Translations under genes and position numbers: made by a program
Shown: positions 1 through 6,374 of the stretch, one piece after another
Layout of the letters: each line of letters opens with the position of its first letter
How positions within the stretch are numbered: the first letter of the stretch is position 1
Source: Deltaproteobacteria bacterium
GTDB taxonomy: Bacteria > Myxococcota_A > Polyangia > Polyangiales > Ga0077539
Reading direction: 5' to 3'
Assembly: GCA_947494865.1 (NCBI GenBank)
Contig: CANMAT010000233.1
Coordinates: 1-6,374 of the forward strand
DNA length: 6,374 bases
The notes under the pieces: generated by a model
Database searches by the model: none
The model's input: only the letters and a program-made list of their open reading frames with translations
What the model was told of the DNA's origin: nothing

Positions 1-215
1 CCACGCTCAAGTCGCGCCGCGCGCTCGATCTGATGCCTCGGTCGCAGGCCGCCATTCGCGCCGCGCAGGCGCGCCTCGGCGACGCGGGCCGCGTGCTCGT
101 CCGCTGGTCGGGCACGGAGCCCAAGCTCCGCGTGATGGTCGAAGGCGAAGACGAGGCCGTGATTCGCCAGATGGCCGACGAGCTCATCGATACTGCTCGC
201 AAGGAGCTCGCATGA
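1..215 (+). CDS. glmM: Phosphoglucosamine mutase GlmM, C-terminal end (5' truncated by window)
   Basis: GlmM converts glucosamine-6-phosphate to glucosamine-1-phosphate in the cytoplasm, feeding UDP-GlcNAc synthesis for peptidoglycan and LPS. Only about the last 70 residues are here; the reading frame is open from base 3 and the gene continues off the left edge. The diagnostic motif is RWSGTEPKLRVMVEG, the phosphate-binding loop of domain 4 of the alpha-D-phosphohexomutase superfamily, followed by GEDE and a final amphipathic helix. The motif lies about 40 residues from the C-terminus, as in known GlmM proteins, and VMVEGEDE resembles GlmM more than phosphomannomutase/phosphoglucomutase. The catalytic serine and metal-binding loop lie outside the window. 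The stop codon overlaps the start of the downstream lipoprotein gene (ATGA), so the two are probably co-transcribed. A related phosphohexomutase is possible but less likely. Confidence 0.9.
   Translation, partial: TLKSRRALDLMPRSQAAIRAAQARLGDAGRVLVRWSGTEPKLRVMVEGEDEAVIRQMADELIDTARKELA
201..206 (+). promoter_or_regulatory. Shine-Dalgarno sequence for the SGNH lipoprotein gene
   Basis: AAGGAG lies five bases before the ATG at 212, inside the last codons of glmM. It supports 212 as the true start and points to translational coupling across the ATGA overlap. I see no separate promoter that could be argued for in this coding context. Confidence 0.7.
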
Positions 216-1246
216 AGCCCTCGCTCGCCCTCGCCCTCGCGCTCACCGCGGTCGCGTGCCGCAGGCCCGCCGCGACCGACCCACGCCCCCAGCGCGCCGC
301 AACCACGGGCGATACCGGGGCCCACGCCGCTGCCCCGACGCCGTCGCCCGCCCCGACACCGGTAGGGGCCCCGGAGACCGCCCCTGCGCGACCAGCAGCG
401 CCCGGGCCCGCGTGGCAGCCCCCGTCTTCACAGGCCCTCGCCGCGATGCCCCTGGCGCGCCGCGTAGAGCTGTCGGTGGTGCCCTTCGACGAGGCGACCG
501 CCGCGCACGTGCGCGCGGTGTTTCGCGCGGGTGCCTCGGCGGGGCTGCGCCCCGACGTGTTTGCCAAGCTCGGCGACAGCATCACCGAGTCGGGGAGCTA
601 CCTCAAGGACATCGGACACGGCTGGTACGAGCTCGGGGCGTGGTCGCGCCTCGAGCCGGTGGTGCAGTACTTTCGTCGGCATTCGTTCACGGGCGACCCC
701 GAGAACAACTCGTTCTCGCGATCGAGCGTGAGCGCCGAGGCGGGGTGGACATCGCGGGCTCTCCTGCACGCCGACGACGGGCGCAGCCCCCTCGACCTCG
801 AGCTCGACGCGACGCGCGCCGCCTTCGCGATCGTGATGACGGGCACCAACGACGCCGAGCGGTCGACCGCCGAGGTGTACGAGCACAACCTGCGCGAGGT
901 GATCGCGCGCGTCGAGGGGCGCCACGTCGTGCTCGTGCTCAGCACCGTTCCCGATCAGATGAGCAGCGACGAGGCGGGCCGGCGAGGGCTCGAGATCAAC
1001 GGGGTGATTCGTCGCCTCGCGGCCGAGCACCACCTCCCACTCGTAGACTACTGGGCCGCGATGCAGGGCCTGCCCCACCAGGGCATTGACCCCGACAATG
1101 TGCACCCGTCGGTGTACGTCGCGGGCAACCGCAACGTGGCGACGGGTGTGCTCACCGAGCCCGCGCTCGCGTTCGGGTACAACGTGCGCAACCTGCAGAC
1201 CCTCGTCATGCTCGAGCGCCTCACGCAGCTGCTCTCGCTGCGCTGA
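212..1246 (+). CDS. Predicted SGNH/GDSL-family hydrolase, exported lipoprotein
   Basis: A 344-residue predicted esterase-type hydrolase of unknown substrate. Residues 1-15 form a lipoprotein signal peptide (Lys2, hydrophobic 4-15) ending in a relaxed lipobox AVAC. Cys16 is the only cysteine in the protein, which supports lipidation. Residues 17-80 are a low-complexity Ala/Pro/Thr tether. The catalytic fold follows, with the four SGNH blocks in order: GDSIT (Ser123, nucleophile), GWTSRALL (Gly178), GTND (Asn213) and DNVHPS (Asp295, His298). The order and spacing fit SGNH hydrolases, and all four key residues are present. A conserved-looking tail (FGYNVRNLQTLVMLERL, 321-337) recalls large bacterial SGNH proteins annotated only as hydrolases; that resemblance is from memory. 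The start is fixed by the signal peptide, the AAGGAG site and the four-base overlap with glmM. Coupling to GlmM suggests, by inference, an envelope glycan or lipid ester as substrate. Confidence 0.88.
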   Translation: MKPSLALALALTAVACRRPAATDPRPQRAATTGDTGAHAAAPTPSPAPTPVGAPETAPARPAAPGPAWQPPSSQALAAMPLARRVELSVVPFDEATAAHVRAVFRAGASAGLRPDVFAKLGDSITESGSYLKDIGHGWYELGAWSRLEPVVQYFRRHSFTGDPENNSFSRSSVSAEAGWTSRALLHADDGRSPLDLELDATRAAFAIVMTGTNDAERSTAEVYEHNLREVIARVEGRHVVLVLSTVPDQMSSDEAGRRGLEINGVIRRLAAEHHLPLVDYWAAMQGLPHQGIDPDNVHPSVYVAGNRNVATGVLTEPALAFGYNVRNLQTLVMLERLTQLLSLR

Positions 1247-1251
1247 GCCGT

Positions 1252-1268
1252 TCGCCCCGTCAGGGCGA
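1252..1268. terminator. Short hairpin at the convergent junction, possible weak bidirectional terminator
   Basis: TCGCCC (1252-1257) pairs perfectly with GGGCGA (1263-1268) around a five-base loop. It covers most of the 13-base gap between the two convergent genes, and the tamB stop codon (1260-1262, minus strand) lies in the loop. Neither strand has a U-tract after the stem, so it does not fit a classical Rho-independent terminator. In DNA this GC-rich a six-base stem can arise by chance. Position is the main argument for it. Confidence 0.25.
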
Positions 1269-4200
1269 CCAGAACACGTCGAAGCCCGTGCTGCCTTGCG
1301 TGGCGCCTTCGGCGCGGCCCACGTCGCCGAACGCCGACGCTGACCAGGCCTGCGAGATGGCGAGCTCAAGGAGCACGCGGAACATCTGCGTCGTCGAGTT
1401 CGCCTGCCCGAGCGCGTTCGACGCCGCGCCGTAGGTCGCCTGGAGGTAAACGCGCGGCCCCAGGGAGAGGCCCGCGCCGTATCGGCCCGACGTCGCGCCC
1501 TGACCCGGCTCGAGGATGATCGTCGGCAGGAACCCGCCGCTGCGTGACAGCCCCGAGTTCACCGTTCCGAGCGTCATCGCGGTGATGAGCGACGCGAACT
1601 GCGTACCCGCCTGCTGCCCGAGGTCGCTGTCGCCGCTCGCGCCCTGCGAGTCGCGGCGCCCGAGCGCGATCATCGCGAGGATCTCGGCCTGCGTGGCGTC
1701 GGGGAAGTTCACCGCGCCGAAGGCCATGGAGGGGCCTCGCAGACGTCCGCCTACGATGGCCGTGAGCCGACCGAGGGTAGTCGAGTCGTGGTGGGCCGCG
1801 ACGTCGAGCTGCGGGTTGATCGCGACGCCGCCGTCGAACACCACGCGCGTGCGGTCGAGCTCGAAGCGCTTGCCGAGGACCGAGAACCAGCTCTGCGCGT
1901 TGGCCTGTTCGATCACCCCTGCAACGCCCCAGCCGCCGCGCTCGCGATGAATGTCGCCGTGCGCGCGGAGGGCGACGGCGAGGTCGCTGCGTCGGATCCA
2001 GATGGGCGTCTCCGACGCGAAGCGCACGCTCATGGGGAAGGCCGCCGCCGCGCGCGCCGCGGGCGTCGCCGTGCGCCCGAGGAGGAACACGTCGCGGTCG
2101 ACCGAGAGGGGCTGCAGGTCGCGCGTCTGCTCCTCTTTGAGCAGCACCGAGGCGCGCTCGATGTCGAGCGTCCCCGTCGCGCCGTCGCGGGCGACCTCCA
2201 TCGAGTAGCGGATCGCGCCGTCGATCCAACCGTAGGTGTTGCCCTCGACGCCGATCGGCATCTGCCGCGTCTCTCCGCGCATCGCGACGACCGCGCGGGG
2301 GCCCGTCGCCGCGCCGTCGCCGGCCACCTCGCGAAGGAGCCCCGTGAGGTCGGCCGTGCCCGTGAGGTCGACGTGGCCGCGGCCGATCGCGGCCGACATC
2401 GTGTCGATGCGCGCGCGGGGCCCCTCGATGCGCGCGTCGAGCGCGAGCTCGCGCAGCGGCTCGCCGAGAGAGACGATCTCGGCGCGCCCGTCGGCGACGT
2501 GGAGGTCGGTGAAGAAGGCCTCGGGGTGGCGCCCGTCCCAGCGGAGGCTCGCCTCGAGGGCGCCGCCGATGCCCGCGATGTTGTCGTCGCGCACGAAGGG
2601 TGTGAGCGTCTCGAGGCGGAACCTCCGCGCGTGGACCTGCACGGTTGCGTCGCGCGGCGACGGCCGCGGCGCCCAGAACGATCCGAGCATCGGGATCGTG
2701 GCGAGCGCGAAGAGAGACGCCTCGCTGTCGGGCACCTCGGTCGAGAGCGGGTCGCACGCGGGCATCGCGGCGCGCGCCGTGGCGTGCAGGCACGAGCGCA
2801 GGGTGTTGCCCTCGCCCTCGCGGGGCACAAGGGCGGCGCTCGTGTAGATCTGCACAGGCGGCGTCTCGCGCGGGTCGTCGACGCCGCCGATGCGCGCGCG
2901 CAGGTTGCTGAGCTTCGCCCACGCGGAGACGTGCTCGGCGCCCACGTTGTCGGCGTGTAGCTGCAGCTCGAGCGCCCCGCGGACGCCCCGCGCGCGCGCC
3001 CACGCGAAGCGCTCGAGCTTCATGTTCTGCGTGTCGACTTCGAAGCGGTCGACCACGACGGCGCTCGTCGCCCCGGCCATGAGCTGCGCGCCGTTCGCGC
3101 GGGCGCGATAGGTGAGCGCGATGAGCCCGCGGTCTTCGGCGAGCGCGTTGGGCGACAGCTCGATGGCGCCGTCGAGCACGCCCTCGACCGCGCCGAGAAG
3201 CGTGCCCTGCGCGACGGGGCGCAGCGACGAGATGAGGCGCGCCGAGATCGGCTCGTCGAGCCCGATCTGCGGGAGCGCGCTCGCACGAAAATCGACGTTC
3301 ACATCGACGCCGAGGCCGAGCGCAGGCCCCGCCGCGGCGGTCTCGACGAGCAGCATCGCGTCGGCGGGCAGGTCGGGCGGTTGCAGCATGCGCGGGCGCC
3401 CGTCGGCGCCGCGGAGGGGCACCGCGCGCAGGGGCCACTCGGCGCGAAGCATGGGGCCCAGCTTCACGCGGAGGTTCACGTGGGTGGCGGCGAGTCGCGC
3501 CTGCGTGGCGGCCGAGAGCGGGCGCGTCGGCGTGCGGAGCTCTTCGAGCGCCGAACGTGCCGCGGAGAGCCAGGGGCCGCGAACGCCCCAGTCGACGGCC
3601 GCGAAGGAGCGCGGCAAGAGGGGCTCTTCATTGCCGCAGGGGCGCGCGGCCGGCTCGGCGTCGCCCGAGTGCCACGGCGTGAGCGCCACGCGCAGCCGCG
3701 CCGTCGAGCCGTCGATCGCGGCGCTCTGCAGGTCGGTGCAGCCGACGGCGCGCAGCGTGAGCGGAACGACCGCAGGCACGAGCCGCCCCGCGAGGCGGAG
3801 GCCCCCCGTGAGGTTGCGCGCCTCGACGTGCGCCTCTGCGCGGAGGGGCCCAGGGGTCGCAGGGCGCGAGAGATCGAGCGTGACGCTGACTCGCCCCTGC
3901 GCGCCGAGGCCCGTCGGCAGGAGGTCGTTCCACGCCGAGAGGTCGAGGTCTTCGACGGCGAAACGGCCGCCGCGCACGCCCGCGAACCAAGCGTCGACGT
4001 CGTTCAGTCGGCGCGGCGGCGCGACCTGGAGGTTCGCCACGACGCGCGGATGCGACGTCGCTGAGGCGCCCGGCCGCCCCGACGCGACGACCAGCGCAAC
4101 GCTGGTCAGCCCGCCCGATGGCGTCACGTCCAGCTGTCCGCTCACCGCGCCGACGCGGTCGACGTGGCCGCGCTCGAGGCGGAGCGACACGCGCGCCCCG

Positions 4201-6137
4201 CGGAGGTCATCGGGATCGAGGCTCACGCTCCCCGTCGCGACGCCATCGATCGCGGGCGCGCCCGGTACGAGCGGTCGCAGCCACGCGAGGTCGAGCGCAT
4301 CGAGCTGCGCCTCTACGCGCCTCGGCGAGAGCGCGACCGCGATGGACCCGTGCCCGTCGCTCTCGATGCGAAGGCGTCCCGACGGGAGCTCGCCGCGCGT
4401 CGCGCGACGCAGCACCGCGACGTCGCCCGAGACCCGCGCGCGGACACCGCGCAGCGTGAGCGACGAGCTCACCAGTCGCGTGCGAAAGCGGCCCGGATTG
4501 GAGAGGTCGAGTTCGACGTCGGCGCTCACGGCCGTCGCGCCGCGCTGACCCGCCGCGGCCGGACCCAGCGCCGCGAGCAGGCCGTCGCCGTGCGCGGTGA
4601 CGCGCGTGCGGAGGCGCCCACGCGGATCGCCCACAGCGCGCATCGAGACGTCTGCCGGGCCGAGCGCGCCGGGCACTACGAGGCGTCGCGCGGCCACGGT
4701 GACGTCGACCGAGGCCTGCTCATGCTCGAGGCTCGCCGTCGCGTCGAGGGCCGCCGACTCGGCGCGCACGCCCGCGAGGCGCAGCCGCTGCGTGGTGCCG
4801 TGCACCTCGGCGGTGAGTCGACCGTTGCGGCCGTTGACCTCAGCGTGGAGGCGCAGCGCGCCTGAGGCACGGCCGGCCACCCAGGGGTACCGAGAGATCT
4901 CCGGCGTCGAGACGTTGGCCTCGGCGTGAAACTCCGAAGGCCCGCGCTCGAGGTCGATCGACCCGCGCGCAGAGAGGCCGATGTCGGGCGACGCGAGGTC
5001 GTCGACGGTGAGGAGCGACCCGCGCAGTCGGGCCGCCGCGCGCACGGGCGGAACGGGAACGTCGGAGACGGCCGCGACGAGACGCGAGGTGTCGACAACG
5101 AAGCGCTGCGTGTCGCCCTCGACGTGCCGCTCGATGTGGACGATGCCGTCGAGATCGGTCACGGGCGCAGCGGCGGCGATGCTGCGCGCTGAGAGGTGGC
5201 GCACGACGACGTCGAGCGTCTGCGAGGTGGCGCTCAGCCGCCCCGCGAGCGCGACGGGCTGGCCGTTGAGGCGCAGCGCGACGCGGGCGTCCCACATCCC
5301 GCCGCCGACGCCGTGAACGCTCGCGTCTTCGACCGCGATGGTGACCCCGAGGCGCTGATCGGGGGCGCGCCGCGCGAGCGTGTCGAGGCCTCCGGCGGTG
5401 AGGGCGCAGCCGTGGAGGCGTGTCGCGATGCGCCCCGCGGCGTCGGTCTCTGCGCTCACGTCGCAGTCGAGCGACGGCCCGCGGAGACGCAGCGCACCCT
5501 GGACGCGGAGCGGGTCGCCGATCGACGCGCGCACCGAGCCGTCGACGCGCTCGTCGCGGAGGCCCATCGCGTCGAGGGTGAGGCCGAGGCTGCGAAGGTC
5601 GACGGTGGTCGCGCCGTTGAGCGCGAGGCCAGCGTCGAGGCGAAGGTTGCGCGCGCTGAGCGGCACTTGCGGGAGCGCGCCGCGCACCTCGTCGACCGTG
5701 ATGCGCAGCGAAGGCAGCGAGAGCGCCTGCGCGGGCTCTGCGTGCGCCGAGGGCTGCGGGGGAGGCGACGACTCGAAATAGGGGACGCGCGCCCACGCGG
5801 TGCGGGCGTGAACGTCGATCTCCGGGTAGGGCCTTCCCGCCGTGATCGCGCCCCAGAGCCGCCACGCCGGCCGCACGGAAACGATAGCGCCACCGAGCAG
5901 CGGCGCGCCTCGCGCGTCGGCGTACGAGACGCCCGAGAGGCGAATCTCACGCGGAGAGAGCACGTCGACAGCGCCGACGACGAGGCGCCCCGGGACCGCG
6001 CCGGGGAGTACGCCCGCCACGATGTCGCGCAGCGCGACGCGGCCGCCGCGCGTGGGGAGGTGGAGCACCAGGGCGGTGGCCACGAGCCCGAGGCTCACGA
6101 CGACGCGTGCGAGCCCGACGATGAGCCTGCGCGCCAT
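1260..6137 (-). CDS. tamB: TamB-family translocation/assembly module protein (DUF490 C-terminus), inner-membrane anchored
   Basis: A 1625-residue periplasm-spanning protein of the AsmA-like/TamB superfamily, longer than E. coli TamB (about 1259). Residues 5-26 form an N-terminal membrane anchor after MARR. The typical AsmA/TamB start follows (VLPGAVPGRLVVGAVDV, then IRLSGVSYADARGAPLL). A Pro/Ala linker at 123-138 precedes more than 1100 residues of alternating short beta-strand patterns, as expected for the lipid-binding beta-taco groove. The conserved C-terminal domain is about 1290-1625; its hallmarks are GKRFELDRTRVVFDGG, INPQLDVAAHH and FPDATQAEILAMIALGR (1422-1494). Family members work with an Omp85 partner and are implicated in outer-membrane protein assembly and phospholipid transport. 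Its start overlaps the stop of the upstream barrel gene by one base. Six cysteines occur as three close pairs (225/244, 800/834, 1116/1128). A different AsmA-like paralogue is unlikely given the C-terminal domain and neighbour. Confidence 0.92.
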   Translation of the reverse strand: MARRLIVGLARVVVSLGLVATALVLHLPTRGGRVALRDIVAGVLPGAVPGRLVVGAVDVLSPREIRLSGVSYADARGAPLLGGAIVSVRPAWRLWGAITAGRPYPEIDVHARTAWARVPYFESSPPPQPSAHAEPAQALSLPSLRITVDEVRGALPQVPLSARNLRLDAGLALNGATTVDLRSLGLTLDAMGLRDERVDGSVRASIGDPLRVQGALRLRGPSLDCDVSAETDAAGRIATRLHGCALTAGGLDTLARRAPDQRLGVTIAVEDASVHGVGGGMWDARVALRLNGQPVALAGRLSATSQTLDVVVRHLSARSIAAAAPVTDLDGIVHIERHVEGDTQRFVVDTSRLVAAVSDVPVPPVRAAARLRGSLLTVDDLASPDIGLSARGSIDLERGPSEFHAEANVSTPEISRYPWVAGRASGALRLHAEVNGRNGRLTAEVHGTTQRLRLAGVRAESAALDATASLEHEQASVDVTVAARRLVVPGALGPADVSMRAVGDPRGRLRTRVTAHGDGLLAALGPAAAGQRGATAVSADVELDLSNPGRFRTRLVSSSLTLRGVRARVSGDVAVLRRATRGELPSGRLRIESDGHGSIAVALSPRRVEAQLDALDLAWLRPLVPGAPAIDGVATGSVSLDPDDLRGARVSLRLERGHVDRVGAVSGQLDVTPSGGLTSVALVVASGRPGASATSHPRVVANLQVAPPRRLNDVDAWFAGVRGGRFAVEDLDLSAWNDLLPTGLGAQGRVSVTLDLSRPATPGPLRAEAHVEARNLTGGLRLAGRLVPAVVPLTLRAVGCTDLQSAAIDGSTARLRVALTPWHSGDAEPAARPCGNEEPLLPRSFAAVDWGVRGPWLSAARSALEELRTPTRPLSAATQARLAATHVNLRVKLGPMLRAEWPLRAVPLRGADGRPRMLQPPDLPADAMLLVETAAAGPALGLGVDVNVDFRASALPQIGLDEPISARLISSLRPVAQGTLLGAVEGVLDGAIELSPNALAEDRGLIALTYRARANGAQLMAGATSAVVVDRFEVDTQNMKLERFAWARARGVRGALELQLHADNVGAEHVSAWAKLSNLRARIGGVDDPRETPPVQIYTSAALVPREGEGNTLRSCLHATARAAMPACDPLSTEVPDSEASLFALATIPMLGSFWAPRPSPRDATVQVHARRFRLETLTPFVRDDNIAGIGGALEASLRWDGRHPEAFFTDLHVADGRAEIVSLGEPLRELALDARIEGPRARIDTMSAAIGRGHVDLTGTADLTGLLREVAGDGAATGPRAVVAMRGETRQMPIGVEGNTYGWIDGAIRYSMEVARDGATGTLDIERASVLLKEEQTRDLQPLSVDRDVFLLGRTATPAARAAAAFPMSVRFASETPIWIRRSDLAVALRAHGDIHRERGGWGVAGVIEQANAQSWFSVLGKRFELDRTRVVFDGGVAINPQLDVAAHHDSTTLGRLTAIVGGRLRGPSMAFGAVNFPDATQAEILAMIALGRRDSQGASGDSDLGQQAGTQFASLITAMTLGTVNSGLSRSGGFLPTIILEPGQGATSGRYGAGLSLGPRVYLQATYGAASNALGQANSTTQMFRVLLELAISQAWSASAFGDVGRAEGATQGSTGFDVFWSP

Positions 6138-6374
6138 CAGTAGGCCTCCCCGATCGAGATGTTCACGGACATGGGGATCGAGTCCCAGAACAAGAAGCCG
6201 CAGCGCGGAGTGTTGAGCACGTAGTACGAAGGTCGACCGGAGCCGACGGCGGCGTTCTGCGTGCTAACCTCGCGCGCCGTGCGATCGCAGCCGAGGTCCG
6301 CGAGGCGCAGGCCGAAGTCGAGGCGCAGCGGACCGACCGGCGTCGCGTAGCGCAGGCCCAGCCCCACGGTGGGG
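6137..6374 (-). CDS. tamA: Omp85-family outer-membrane barrel protein, C-terminal end (TamA/BamA type, 5' truncated by window)
   Basis: The last 78 residues of an outer-membrane beta-barrel protein; the gene continues off the right edge. GLGLRYATPVGPLRLDFG is the well-known penultimate-strand signature of BamA/TamA proteins, and the protein ends in the beta-signal PMSVNISIGEAY with a terminal aromatic residue, as required for recognition by the BAM complex. Between them lies an unusually long segment of about 40 residues containing two cysteines (window residues 29 and 58). In E. coli BamA the matching stretch is much shorter. POTRA domains are outside the window, so TamA versus BamA is not decided by this fragment; the immediately downstream tamB, overlapping by one base, argues for TamA. 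The pair is presumably one operon with its promoter beyond the window. Confidence 0.85.
   Translation of the reverse strand, partial: PTVGLGLRYATPVGPLRLDFGLRLADLGCDRTAREVSTQNAAVGSGRPSYYVLNTPRCGFLFWDSIPMSVNISIGEAY
6145..6151 (-). promoter_or_regulatory. Shine-Dalgarno sequence for tamB
   Basis: GGGGAGG on the minus strand lies seven bases before the tamB ATG. It is formed by the codons GGG GAG GCC that encode Gly-Glu-Ala of the upstream barrel protein's terminal SIGEAY signal. With the TGATG stop/start overlap it fixes the tamB start and suggests translational coupling. Confidence 0.7.

Noticed and set aside
1253..1275. Strong Rho-independent terminator between the convergent genes
   Set aside because: A short stem exists, but there is no U-tract on either strand; kept only as a low-confidence structure.
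428..1369. 313-residue open frame on the - strand across the lipoprotein gene and the tamB 3' end
   Set aside because: Antisense to the SGNH hydrolase, which has all four catalytic blocks; the shadow has no domain and Arg/His-rich composition.
1788..2960. 390-residue open frame on the + strand inside tamB
   Set aside because: Antisense shadow of a high-GC gene: extremely rich in Arg, Ala, Glu and His, no recognisable domain, and fully covered by the well-supported tamB reading frame.
1366..3438. 690-residue open frame on the - strand, out of frame with tamB
   Set aside because: Same-strand shadow dominated by Arg and Ala; the in-frame product carries the conserved TamB C-terminal motifs, so this one is not coding and there is no sign of a frameshift.
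3112..4548. 478-residue open frame on the + strand inside tamB
   Set aside because: Ser/Arg/Pro-rich low-quality translation with no motif, lying antisense to the TamB groove region; expected by chance at this GC content.
5196..6143. 315-residue open frame on the + strand over the 5' part of tamB
   Set aside because: Arg/Ala/Glu-rich shadow with no fold signature; the minus-strand frame here encodes the clear TamB N-terminal anchor.
1..6374. Mobile element, phage, CRISPR, tRNA or defence system
   Set aside because: No transposase, integrase, repeat array, terminal inverted repeats or tRNA-like fold was seen; composition looks uniform and all bases except a 13-base gap belong to four envelope-related genes.

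Overview
The window is very GC-rich (strong G/C bias at third codon positions) and almost entirely coding. It looks like chromosomal sequence from a high-GC diderm bacterium. A Proteobacteria-like or myxobacterial (Polyangia-type) source is my best inference, based on base composition, an Omp85/TamB pair, an Ala/Arg/Pro-rich proteome style and a secreted SGNH lipoprotein next to a cell-wall precursor gene. No rRNA or marker protein is present to settle the taxonomy.

Layout: two gene pairs converge on a 13-base gap (1247-1259). From the left on the + strand come the 3' end of a phosphoglucosamine mutase gene (glmM, 1-215) and, overlapping it by four bases (ATGA), a complete gene for a predicted SGNH/GDSL-type esterase lipoprotein (212-1246). 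From the right on the - strand come the 3' end of an Omp85-family outer-membrane barrel gene (TamA/BamA type, 6374-6137) and, overlapping it by one base (TGATG), a complete 1625-residue TamB-type protein (6137-1260). A short hairpin spans the convergent junction. There is no unexplained gap above 300 bases, and I saw no RNA gene, mobile element, CRISPR array or phage sequence.

How the genes work together: the right-hand pair is the translocation and assembly module. The barrel sits in the outer membrane. The inner-membrane-anchored TamB spans the periplasm and, from work on the family, is implicated in outer-membrane protein assembly and in phospholipid transport between the membranes. The left-hand pair joins GlmM, which makes glucosamine-1-phosphate for UDP-GlcNAc (peptidoglycan and LPS), to an exported hydrolase whose substrate cannot be read from sequence. 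Both pairs therefore concern the cell envelope.

I do not see a clear new system. The most unusual points are strictly paired cysteines and non-beta insertions in TamB, a long cysteine-bracketed final loop in the barrel protein, and the tight coupling of the lipoprotein esterase to glmM.
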